Source: Oscillospiraceae bacterium (GTDB taxonomy: Bacteria > Bacillota > Clostridia > Oscillospirales > Oscillospiraceae). Taken from it: 11,565 nucleotides of DNA. Position numbers and translations under genes: made by a program. Shown piece after piece: positions 1 to 6,102 of this stretch (position 1 is the stretch's first letter; each line of letters begins with the position of its first letter). The DNA lies in NCBI GenBank assembly GCA_016293265.1, contig JAEDEN010000054.1, forward strand, positions 1 to 11,565, given 5' to 3'. A model generated the notes under the pieces. The model did not search any database. It saw nothing but the letters and a program-made list of their open reading frames with translations, and was not told the origin of the DNA.

Positions 1-18
1 CGCCCTGACAGCTTGCTT

Positions 19-47
19 AGAATACCAGATGCCTCCCCTTTTGTCAA
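19..47 (-). promoter_or_regulatory. Strong sigma-A-type promoter pointing out of the window
   Basis: Read on the minus strand there is a perfect -35 TTGACA (42-47), a 17-base spacer and a -10 TATTCT (19-24) preceded by TGG, an extended -10. Transcription would start close to position 12 and leave the window to the left, so it belongs to a gene not shown. It lies past the end of the feo operon. The gene served is unknown. Confidence 0.7.
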
Positions 48-113
48 GGGCTTTTTTGAAATTTCCCCAACTTTTTAATAACGGCCATCGTTTTTGCTAA
101 TCTTTGGTGAAGA

Positions 114-141
114 GACGCGGGCGTTTTCCGCTGCCCGCGTC
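114..141 (-). terminator. GC-rich hairpin after the feo operon
   Basis: Arms GACGCGGGC (114-122) and GCCCGCGTC (133-141) form a perfect 9-bp stem 10 bases beyond the last feo gene. On the minus strand no clear T-run follows, so this is either a weak intrinsic terminator or a 3'-end stabilising hairpin. Confidence 0.45.
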
Positions 142-151
142 CCTTCGATCC

Positions 152-298
152 TTATTTTCTGTGACAACCGCCGCAGCTGCCGCAATCACCCGAGCATTGT
201 CCGCCCACTTTATGGTCCTTCCACACTGAACGGACAGCCAGGGCCACTACGGCCGTCAAGGCCAACAGGACGATCACATATCCGAAATATCCAGACAT
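152..298 (-). CDS. FeoB-associated Cys-rich membrane peptide (48 aa)
   Basis: This small gene starts 15 bases after the feoB stop. It encodes 48 residues: a short N-terminus (MSGYFGYV), one hydrophobic helix at about residues 5-22, a basic step (RSVWKDHK) and a Cys-rich tail with four cysteines (Cys35, 39, 42, 45) before the C-terminal HRK. This layout is that of the FeoB-associated Cys-rich membrane protein family found downstream of feoB in Firmicutes. Members are thought to sit beside the FeoB pore and perhaps to bind iron, but the role is not settled. The start ATG has a purine-rich GGGAGGGCGCAAGG just upstream. It is co-transcribed with feoB and is the last gene of the operon. Identification rests on position, size and the helix-plus-Cys-tail pattern. 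Confidence 0.85.
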   Translation of the reverse strand: MSGYFGYVIVLLALTAVVALAVRSVWKDHKVGGQCSGDCGSCGGCHRK

Positions 299-313
299 CC
301 TTGCGCCCTCCCA

Positions 314-2500
314 TCATTTCTCCGCGGCGGCCACAGAGTTCAGATGCCAGGACTTGCTCTCCCCGCCCTTACGGAACAGCAGACAGAGCACGCCGGCCAG
401 CAGGGCCACAGCCACAACAGTACCAACGCCAAAGGCAGCCTCGCCGGTGACCAGGCCTCCTAACTGGAACACAATCATGGCGGCCGCATAGGCGAAGACA
501 CACATATAGCCGATGGCGGCCAGGGTCCACCTGGTGTTGTTCATCTCCCGCTTAATCGCGCCCATGGCGGCAAAGCAAGGGGCGCACAACAGGTTGAAAA
601 TCATGAAGCTGTAAGCGGTCATGGCACCGAAGTCCGCGCCCACCAGGGCCCAGATATCATGGCTGTCCTCCAGCAGGTCCGCCCCGCCGGCATACTGGTA
701 CAAAACGCCGAAGGTATTAACCACCTCTTCCTTGGCAATCAGGCCGGTAAGGGTGGCGACGGTGGCCTTCCAGGCCATATCGCCCGCCCAGCCCAAGGGC
801 GCAAAGACCCAGGCGATGGCGTTGCCGATGGCGGCCAGCAGGGAGTCGTTGTTGTCCTCCACAGCCTGGAACACGCCCTCCGCGAAGCCGTAGCCCTGAA
901 GGAACCAGAGGACGATGGAAGAGAGCAGGATAATAGTACCGGCCCGCTTGATGAAGGACCACCCCCGCTCCCAGGTGGCCCGGAGCACGTTGCCCATAGA
1001 GGGCAGGTGATAGGCAGGCAGCTCCATGACGAAGGGAGCGGGCTCGCCGGCAAAGGCTTTGAACTTCTTCAGTATGATGCCGGAGATGACCACGGCGGCG
1101 ATGCCGATGAAGAAAGCGGAAGTAGCCACCAGGGGAGACTCTCCGAACACAGCGCCGGCAAAGAGGCCAATGATGGGCATCTTTGCACCGCAAGGGATGA
1201 AACAGGTGGTCATAATGGTCATCTTCCGGTCCCGGTCCTGCTCGATGGTGCGGGAGGCCATGACGCCAGGCACGCCGCAACCGGTGGCCACCAGCATGGG
1301 GATGAAGCTCTTGCCGGAAAGGCCGAAGCGGCGGAAGATGCGGTCCATGATAAAGGCAACCCGGGCCATGTAACCCACATCCTCCAAAACAGAGAGCAGG
1401 AAGAACAGCACCAGCATCTGCGGCACGAAGCCCAGTACCGCGCCAACACCGGCCACAATGCCGTCCATAATGAGGCCGTACAGCCAGCCGGAAACCCCCA
1501 GGGCGCTCAGAATGCCGTCAAACAGGGTGGGGACCCATTCTCCGAAGAGGACGTCGTTGGCCCAGTCCGTACCCATGGTGCCGATGGAGATGGCCCAGCC
1601 GCCCATGGCGATGGCGTAGATCAGGAACATAACCGCCGCGAAAATAGGCAGGGCCAGAATGCGGTTGGTAACGATCCGGTCGATCATATCAGAGGTGGTC
1701 AGGCTGCCCCGAGGCGCCTTCTTTTTCACGGCCTTGGAGGTAACGGAGCTGATGTAGGCATAGCGCTGGTTGGTGATGATGCTCTCGGCGTCATCGTCCA
1801 GCTCCTTTTCGCAGTCCGCAATATGGACCTCCAGATGCTCCGCCAGCTCCTTGTCCAGTTTCAGCTCCTCCAGGACCTTCCCGTCCCGTTCAAAGAGCTT
1901 GATGGCATACCAGCGGAGATAATCACCGTCCACCCTTCCTTGGATGGACTCCTCAATGTGGGCCAGGGCGTGCTCTACGCTGCCCGTGAACACATGGGGC
2001 AGCTCCCCCGCCTTGCGGCTCTGGGCCAAAAGGACCGCTTTCTCCGCGGCTTCCATGCCGCCCTCGCCCTTCAAAGCGCTCATTTCCACTACCTCACAGC
2101 CCAGGGCCTTCCCCAGCTTGGCAAGGTCAATGGTGTCGCCGTTCCTGCGGACCAGGTCCATCATGTTGACGGCCACCACCACCGGCAGGCCCAACTCGAT
2201 GAGCTGGGTGGTGAGGTAGAGGTTCCGCTCGATGTTGGTGCCGTCCACGATGTTCAAAATAGCGTCGGGCTTTTCTCCCACCAGATAGTTCCGGGCCACC
2301 ACTTCCTCCAGGGTGTAGGGGGACAGGGAGTAAATGCCGGGTAGGTCCTGGATCACGACATCCTTGTGCCCCTTCAGCTTGCCCTCCTTCTTTTCCACGG
2401 TGACACCGGGCCAGTTGCCCACATACTGATTGGAGCCGGTCAGGCTGTTGAACAGGGTGGTCTTGCCGCAGTTCGGGTTGCCGGCCAATGCGATCTTCAT
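314..2500 (-). CDS. feoB: Ferrous iron transporter FeoB
   Basis: A 728-residue inner-membrane Fe(II) permease of normal family length. The N-terminal G-protein domain shows G1 GNPNCGKTT (7-15), G3 DLPG (52-55), G4 NMMD (112-115) and a G5-like SALKG (141-145). It is followed by a helical spacer to about residue 265. The membrane part begins near residue 280 and carries the conserved Cys-bearing segments GCGVPG (407-412), CFIPCG (433-438) and LCAPCFAAMG (638-647). The ATG is preceded by GGAAGGAGAAAGGAAGG. It lies 83 bp after the second feoA, a gap holding an operator-like palindrome and a small hairpin. It is followed at once by the FeoB-associated peptide. GTP binding by the N-domain gates Fe2+ entry in the family. 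No defect is visible. Confidence 0.98.
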   Translation of the reverse strand: MKIALAGNPNCGKTTLFNSLTGSNQYVGNWPGVTVEKKEGKLKGHKDVVIQDLPGIYSLSPYTLEEVVARNYLVGEKPDAILNIVDGTNIERNLYLTTQLIELGLPVVVAVNMMDLVRRNGDTIDLAKLGKALGCEVVEMSALKGEGGMEAAEKAVLLAQSRKAGELPHVFTGSVEHALAHIEESIQGRVDGDYLRWYAIKLFERDGKVLEELKLDKELAEHLEVHIADCEKELDDDAESIITNQRYAYISSVTSKAVKKKAPRGSLTTSDMIDRIVTNRILALPIFAAVMFLIYAIAMGGWAISIGTMGTDWANDVLFGEWVPTLFDGILSALGVSGWLYGLIMDGIVAGVGAVLGFVPQMLVLFFLLSVLEDVGYMARVAFIMDRIFRRFGLSGKSFIPMLVATGCGVPGVMASRTIEQDRDRKMTIMTTCFIPCGAKMPIIGLFAGAVFGESPLVATSAFFIGIAAVVISGIILKKFKAFAGEPAPFVMELPAYHLPSMGNVLRATWERGWSFIKRAGTIILLSSIVLWFLQGYGFAEGVFQAVEDNNDSLLAAIGNAIAWVFAPLGWAGDMAWKATVATLTGLIAKEEVVNTFGVLYQYAGGADLLEDSHDIWALVGADFGAMTAYSFMIFNLLCAPCFAAMGAIKREMNNTRWTLAAIGYMCVFAYAAAMIVFQLGGLVTGEAAFGVGTVVAVALLAGVLCLLFRKGGESKSWHLNSVAAAEK

Positions 2501-2524
2501 ATCCTTCCTTTCTCCTTCCTTTGA

Positions 2525-2542
2525 TGTTAGTTGAAGCTAACC
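2525..2542. promoter_or_regulatory. Metalloregulator-type palindrome before feoB
   Basis: TGTTAGTTGAAGCTAACC matches the GTTAG-N6-CTAAC pattern of the palindrome at 3085-3106. It lies in the feoA-feoB gap, 25 bases before the feoB ATG, which suggests that feoB has some expression control of its own. No convincing -35/-10 pair was found here. Confidence 0.55.
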
Positions 2543-2551
2543 AATATACTG

Positions 2552-2579
2552 AAAAACTGCGGCCCCTGCCGCTTCTTTT
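2552..2579 (-). terminator. Possible attenuator hairpin between feoA and feoB
   Basis: On the minus strand GCGGC-AGGG-GCCGC (59-72 of the 2500s) forms a 5-bp GC stem. It is flanked by A-rich and T-rich runs (2552-2556 reads TTTTT on the minus strand) that can extend the stem as A-U pairs. It could lower feoB transcription relative to feoA or be a processing site. The stem is short, so this is tentative. Confidence 0.35.
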
Positions 2580-2583
2580 GCCT

Positions 2584-2805
2584 TTACCGCACCTCGATCA
2601 TTTCGGCGTCCGCCTTCCGCACGGACAGCTCATAGCCACGGACGTTCAGTTCCATAGGGTCCCCCAAAGGGGCCACCTTGCGAACGTAGATCTCCACGCC
2701 CTTGGTGATGCCCATGTCCATGATGCGGCGCTTAACGGGCCCCTCCCCGTAGAGCTTGACCACCGTGATGGTTTCTCCCACCTTTGCGTCTTTCAGCGTT
2801 TTCAT
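2584..2805 (-). CDS. feoA: FeoA family protein, second copy
   Basis: A 73-residue protein of usual FeoA size, an SH3-like beta-barrel cytoplasmic partner of FeoB. The hallmark pattern is present: an early GETITVVKL strand, the segment VKRRIMDMGITKGVEI that matches the FeoA R-L-x-x-M/L-G-h-x-x-G signature, then KVAPLGDPMELNVRGYELSVRKADAEMIEV typical of the C-terminal strands. It starts at ATG 2805 behind a strong TAAGGAGGAAGG, which overlaps the stop codon of the upstream feoA. The stop-to-start gap is only 12 bases, so the two are very likely translationally coupled. Of the two FeoA proteins this is the more canonical one. Confidence 0.95.
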   Translation of the reverse strand: MKTLKDAKVGETITVVKLYGEGPVKRRIMDMGITKGVEIYVRKVAPLGDPMELNVRGYELSVRKADAEMIEVR

Positions 2806-2817
2806 AAACCTTCCTCC

Positions 2818-3030
2818 TTAAATCATGATGCGGTTTGCCATGGTCCTGTCCAGGGCGATCCGGCTCTCTTTCACCTGCAGAATCAGATTTCCGGCGATCT
2901 CGCTGACCACCGTCACATCGCTGTCCACCACAAAACCCAGTTCCGCCAGATGTTGGCGCACCTCGTCCTTCCCTGTGATTTTGCGAACCGTCACCGTCTC
3001 GCCTGTTTTTGCCATTGTCAGCGGCATCAT
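2818..3030 (-). CDS. feoA: FeoA family protein, first copy
   Basis: A 70-residue FeoA-type SH3-like protein and the first gene of the feo operon. Visible features are GETVTVRKITG (strand 1), the VRQHLAELGFVVDSDVTVV segment equivalent to the R-L-x-x-L-G motif, and NLILQVKESRIALDRTMANRI at the end, a common FeoA ending. The frame is open up to 3078, but the ATG at 3030 is chosen because GGGAGGAAGG sits just upstream and family proteins start here. The second Met at 3027 is possible too. Two divergent FeoA proteins in tandem before FeoB is a recurring arrangement in Clostridia, and each may bind FeoB differently. Confidence 0.93.
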   Translation of the reverse strand: MMPLTMAKTGETVTVRKITGKDEVRQHLAELGFVVDSDVTVVSEIAGNLILQVKESRIALDRTMANRIMI

Positions 3031-3050
3031 ATAGACCCTTCCTCCCAGAG

Positions 3051-3068
3051 AATTAGTGATGTCTAACC
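3051..3068. promoter_or_regulatory. Operator-like site in the feo leader
   Basis: AATTAGTGATGTCTAACC keeps the TTAG-N6-CTAA core of the palindrome 17 bases away. The left half is degenerate. It lies in the transcribed leader, 21 bases before the first feoA start. Confidence 0.4.
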
Positions 3069-3084
3069 AGTCTCCCAAAAAGCG

Positions 3085-3106
3085 AAGGTTAGATGCATCT
3101 AACCTT
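3085..3106. promoter_or_regulatory. Perfect 22-bp palindrome, feo operator
   Basis: The 22 bases are perfectly self-complementary, with core GGTTAGATGCATCTAACC. The site lies about +5 to +26 from the start predicted for the feo promoter, where a bound repressor would block transcription. The GGTTAG/CTAACC half-sites resemble those of DtxR/IdeR boxes, but the halves are further apart here. A DtxR-family iron sensor is therefore an inference. Confidence 0.75.
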
Positions 3107-3117
3107 TTAACGGTCAG

Positions 3118-3135
3118 AGTTTAACGCGTCTAACC
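3118..3135. promoter_or_regulatory. Operator copy overlapping the feo promoter spacer and -10
   Basis: AGTTTAACGCGTCTAACC has one perfect half (TCTAACC) and one degenerate half. It covers the -10 hexamer and most of the spacer of the feo promoter, the usual place for repressor binding. Confidence 0.5.
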
Positions 3136-3146
3136 GGTTTTGTCAA
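3118..3146 (-). promoter_or_regulatory. Promoter of the feo operon
   Basis: On the minus strand there is a perfect -35 TTGACA (3141-3146), exactly 17 bases of spacer and a -10 TAAACT (3118-3123). The predicted start is near 3111, giving an ~80-base leader to the first feoA. It is the only good promoter upstream of the cluster. Further half-sites (TTAG, CTAA) lie upstream at 3173-3190. Confidence 0.8.
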
Positions 3147-3286
3147 GCCTCTTTACCAAAATTCTTTCCCATTTAGTTTGTTTTAGCTAACTTTATGGCA
3201 GAATCCGGACGGCGGAAAGATTGATTTGTGGAGATCCACGAAGCCTCGCCAGGCCCACCTTTTACCGGGAGCCGGAAGTCCTGCCC

Positions 3287-3320
3287 CATAAAAGGAAAAG
3301 CCGGCCAGTGTGGCCGGCTT
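3287..3320 (-). terminator. Intrinsic terminator of the mod/mog operon
   Basis: A 10-bp perfect stem (3298-3307 with 3311-3320, core GCCGGCC) with a 3-base loop begins 16 bases after the MOSC-Mog stop. On the minus strand it is followed by TTCCTTTTAT. It separates the molybdenum and iron operons. Confidence 0.8.
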
Positions 3321-3335
3321 GCGCTTGTATCCTTT

Positions 3336-4271
3336 TTACTGCCGCGCGCACTCGCCGGCAGTCCCTTTCAGAATGCCAAGGCCATGCTCCAACTGGTCCA
3401 GGATGCACTCCAGGCTCTCCCGCACCGCTTTGGGGCTGCCGGGCAGGTTGACGATCAAGGTGCTTCCCCGAATAACGGAAGCGCCCCGGCTCAGCATGGC
3501 CCGCCCGGTATAGCGCATGGAATAGGCACGGATCGCCTCGGCGATCCCAGGCGCGTTGCGGGTGGCGACGGCCATGGTGGCCTCCGGGGTGCAGTCGCGG
3601 GGGGAGAACCCGGTACCGCCGGTGGTCAGGATCAGGTCCACCTGCCTACGGTCCGCATAGTTAATCAGCTCCCGTTGGATCCTTTCCTGAACGTCCGGCA
3701 GGACCACCGCCTCCACCACCGTGTAGCCGCGGGATTTCAGCGCCTCCACGATGACAGGCCCGCTCTCATCCGCCCGCTCTCCCCGGTAGCCCTTGTCGCT
3801 CAGCGTGATCACCGCCGCCCGGAACCCCTGCTGCTCCACAGGGATCACAGTCATCACATCTCCGGCGGCGATCTTTCCGCCGCGGATGACCTCCGCGAAC
3901 ACACCCTCCCGGGGCATGATGCAATCGCCCATTTTCTTATAGATCTCGCAGTGGGAATGGCACTCCTTCCCGATCTGCGTCAACTCCAGCAGCACCTCGC
4001 CGCAGGAGAAGCGGGTCCCTACCGGCAGCGCCCGGAAGTCGATGCCGGACACCACCAGGTTCTCTCCGAAGGCCCCCGGCCTCACGCCGGCGCCTTTTTC
4101 ATTGAATTCCTCGATCTTGTCAAAGGAAAGCAGGCTGACCTGCCGGTGCCAGGGACCGGCGTGGGCGTCATCCGCAAGGCCAAACTCAGCCCGAAGCTCC
4201 GCGGAGCCAACATCGTGCTTCTGGACGCCCCGTTTTTCGCTGATGCAAACAGCCTTTACAATTCCTTCCAT
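3336..4271 (-). CDS. MOSC domain-MogA/MoaB fusion protein (molybdenum cofactor handling)
   Basis: A 311-residue two-domain protein. Residues 1 to about 145 are a MOSC domain of the small stand-alone type: DDAHAGPWHRQVSLLS (34-49), GAFGENLVV, and TQIGKECHSHCEI with Cys104 and Cys108, followed by GDCIMPREGVFAEV. Residues 150-311 are a MogA/MoaB domain: AVITLSDKG, the nucleotide-binding TTGGTGFSPRDCTPEAT (216 on) and NLPGSPKAVRE (275-285). MogA-type domains adenylylate molybdopterin before Mo insertion. MOSC domains use a Cys to handle sulfur or metal-sulfur groups. ATG 4271 is preferred over an upstream TTG because GGAGG lies 6 bases before it. It follows modC by 33 bp and ends the operon. The molybdate transporter context supports a cofactor role. 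Which step the MOSC half serves is unknown. Confidence 0.92.
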   Translation of the reverse strand: MEGIVKAVCISEKRGVQKHDVGSAELRAEFGLADDAHAGPWHRQVSLLSFDKIEEFNEKGAGVRPGAFGENLVVSGIDFRALPVGTRFSCGEVLLELTQIGKECHSHCEIYKKMGDCIMPREGVFAEVIRGGKIAAGDVMTVIPVEQQGFRAAVITLSDKGYRGERADESGPVIVEALKSRGYTVVEAVVLPDVQERIQRELINYADRRQVDLILTTGGTGFSPRDCTPEATMAVATRNAPGIAEAIRAYSMRYTGRAMLSRGASVIRGSTLIVNLPGSPKAVRESLECILDQLEHGLGILKGTAGECARQ

Positions 4272-4304
4272 ACAAACCTCCAAATTGCACCCGATGCCAT
4301 TTTC

Positions 4305-5348
4305 TCATTGAAGCAGCAGAATATCCCGCGGCGAAACGGAAACCGTGAAATGCGTTTTCTCCTCCGCAGCGGCCCACGCTTCCTTGTCCAGCTCCATCCG
4401 AAGCAGCGGTGCTCCGGGGGCCCCCTTTTCCGGCCGCAGAAGAACAATGACGGAGAACACATCCTCGATCACCCGCGCCGCTGTGCAGGAAAACGCGTTT
4501 TCCGTACCGGGCTCCGCAAAGCGGACATGATGGGCCCGGATACCGATCCGCCGCACCTCCTCCGGTACGGCCCGCCCACAGGCTAACGTCACGCCCCAGT
4601 CCGGAACCCGGACCGATGTACCCTCCGGGACGGCATCCGCGTAGTTTTTACAGCCGGAAAGCCGGGCGGCGGCCTCGGTATCGGGATAGCGGAACAGCTC
4701 CTCCAACGTACAGACAGGCTGGGATCTTCCGCCGTCCATCACACACACCCGCCTGCAATTGCGGAACACCTCGCCCCGGTCATGGGAGACCCAGAGGACC
4801 GTGCCGGGGAACCGCTCCAGCGTCTCCGCCAGCTCCAATTCCAGTTGATATTTGAGATAGCTGTCCAGGGCGGAGAAGGGCTCGTCCAGCAGGATGCATC
4901 TCGGCTCCGAGGCCAGGATGCGCGCCAGGGCCGTCCGCTGTTGCTGGCCGCCGGAGAGCTGCCGCGGCTTCTTGTCCGCGATGTCCTCCAGCCGGAATTG
5001 CCGCAGCTTCTCATCCGCCGCCGCCCACCGTTTCGCCCTGTCCCCCACTGCCGCGGCGATATTCTGCCGGACGGTCATATTGGGAAAGAGGGCATATTGC
5101 TGGAACAGGTATCCCATCTGCCGCTTCCGGGGCGGCAGGTCGATATGGGCGGCGCTGTCAAACAGGGTCACCCCGTCCAGCACGATCTTTCCCTCGTCCG
5201 GGGTCAGGATCCCCGCGATGCAGCGCAGCGTCACGGACTTGCCGCAGCCGGAGGCTCCCAGCAGAGCCAGGGTCTCGTTTTCCGCTGTAAAGCTGATTTC
5301 CAGGCAGAAGCTGCCCAGCCGTTTTTTGATATCCACAGAGAGCGCCAT
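4305..5348 (-). CDS. modC: Molybdate ABC transporter ATP-binding protein ModC
   Basis: A 347-residue ABC ATPase that powers molybdate import through ModB. Motifs in order: Walker A GASGCGKS (31-38), Q-loop LFQQYALFPNMTV (81-93), signature LSGGQQQR (131-138), Walker B CILLDEP (151-157) with SALD, and switch His189 in WVSHDRGE. Residues from about 240 form a C-terminal accessory region (RIGIRAHHVRFAEPG, then VIEDVFSVIVLLRPE) resembling the regulatory/TOBE-like tail of ModC and CysA-type ATPases. No molbindin repeat is obvious. The start ATG overlaps the modB stop by one base (TGATG), a sign of translational coupling. Length and motifs are normal. Confidence 0.95.
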   Translation of the reverse strand: MALSVDIKKRLGSFCLEISFTAENETLALLGASGCGKSVTLRCIAGILTPDEGKIVLDGVTLFDSAAHIDLPPRKRQMGYLFQQYALFPNMTVRQNIAAAVGDRAKRWAAADEKLRQFRLEDIADKKPRQLSGGQQQRTALARILASEPRCILLDEPFSALDSYLKYQLELELAETLERFPGTVLWVSHDRGEVFRNCRRVCVMDGGRSQPVCTLEELFRYPDTEAAARLSGCKNYADAVPEGTSVRVPDWGVTLACGRAVPEEVRRIGIRAHHVRFAEPGTENAFSCTAARVIEDVFSVIVLLRPEKGAPGAPLLRMELDKEAWAAAEEKTHFTVSVSPRDILLLQ

Positions 5349-6028
5349 CAGCGCTTACCTCCTCTCCGGGCCTGCCGCTGGCGGTTCTCCAGCAGGTTCA
5401 CCGCCAGCAAAAATACGGCTGAAATCGCCACATTCACCAGCACCCACCGTAAAGCGCCATCATCGTCATTGGTCCGCCAGAGCTGGTAGACGGTGGTGGA
5501 GATGGTGGCGGTACGGCCCGGGGTGTAGCCCGCGATCATAGAGGTGGCGCCGTATTCGCCCAGGGCCCGCGCAAAGGACAGCACGGTCCCGGCCAGGATG
5601 CCTTGGCGGCAGACAGGCATCTGCACCCGCCAGAACACCCAGGTATTGGAGCGTCCCAACGTCCGTCCGGCGTCGGCCAGATCCCGGTCAAAGCTCTCAA
5701 AAGCGCCCCGGGCGGTGCGGTACATCAGAGGGAAGGCAACCACCACCGTGGCAAAGATGGCGGACCACCAAGTCATCACCAGCTTTACGCCGAAGGTCTC
5801 ATAGACCCAAAGCCCAACCGGCCGTCTCGGTCCCAGCAGCACCAGCAGCAGCCAGCCCACCACCGTGGGCGGCAGCACCAGCGGCAGCGTCAGCACCACA
5901 TCCAGCACGCCTTTCACCAGCCGGGGCAGCCTGGCGATATAATAGGCCGCCAGGATTCCCAGGAAAAAGACGGCAACGGTTGAGATACCGGCAATCCTGA
6001 GGGAATTGTAAAGAGGATACCAATCCAT
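5348..6028 (-). CDS. modB: Molybdate ABC transporter permease ModB
   Basis: A 226-residue inner-membrane permease with about five to six hydrophobic helices (roughly residues 8-32, 42-66, 83-104, 143-165, 195-213). The ABC-permease EAA loop reads DAGRTLGRSNTWVFWRVQMP (119-138), followed by SFARALGEYGATSMIAG, typical of ModB/CysT permeases. The frame is open to 6076, but the ATG at 6028 is chosen: GGAGG lies 8 bases before it, whereas the ATG at 6034 is only 2 bases from that site. It sits between modA and modC. The 74-bp gap after modA holds a hairpin. Confidence 0.95.
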   Translation of the reverse strand: MDWYPLYNSLRIAGISTVAVFFLGILAAYYIARLPRLVKGVLDVVLTLPLVLPPTVVGWLLLVLLGPRRPVGLWVYETFGVKLVMTWWSAIFATVVVAFPLMYRTARGAFESFDRDLADAGRTLGRSNTWVFWRVQMPVCRQGILAGTVLSFARALGEYGATSMIAGYTPGRTATISTTVYQLWRTNDDDGALRWVLVNVAISAVFLLAVNLLENRQRQARRGGKR

Positions 6029-6066
6029 GGACATGACCTCCGAAAAACGTGGGTATTCCGCGGCAG

Positions 6067-6086
6067 GGACGGGCATTTTCCCGCCC
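6067..6086 (-). other. Intercistronic hairpin between modA and modB
   Basis: On the minus strand GGGCGGG (6080-6086) and CCCGTCC (6067-6073) pair with one G-U and a 6-base loop, 17 bases after the modA stop. There is no T-run, so it more likely protects the modA 3' end or gives partial attenuation than full termination. This is a known way of making more binding protein than permease. Confidence 0.5.
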
Positions 6087-6102
6087 CCCGGGGCAGATGA
6101 AT

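Noticed and set aside
36..57. Plus-strand terminator (CCCTT/AAGGG followed by CTTTTTT)
   Set aside because: The 5-bp stem is weak, and the same bases make a near-perfect promoter on the other strand.
659..2344. 561-codon plus-strand open frame opposite feoB
   Set aside because: It is antisense to a fully intact FeoB, has no ribosome site, and its His/Gln/Gly-rich composition is what GC-rich antisense frames give.
3228..3239. Small palindrome GTGGAGATCCAC upstream of the feo promoter
   Set aside because: It is short, unrelated to the feo operator motif and about 80 bases above the -35, so no role can be supported.
3228..4586. 452-codon plus-strand open frame opposite the MOSC-Mog and modC genes
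   Set aside because: It crosses an intrinsic terminator, a real gene and an intergenic gap, and shows no recognisable motif.
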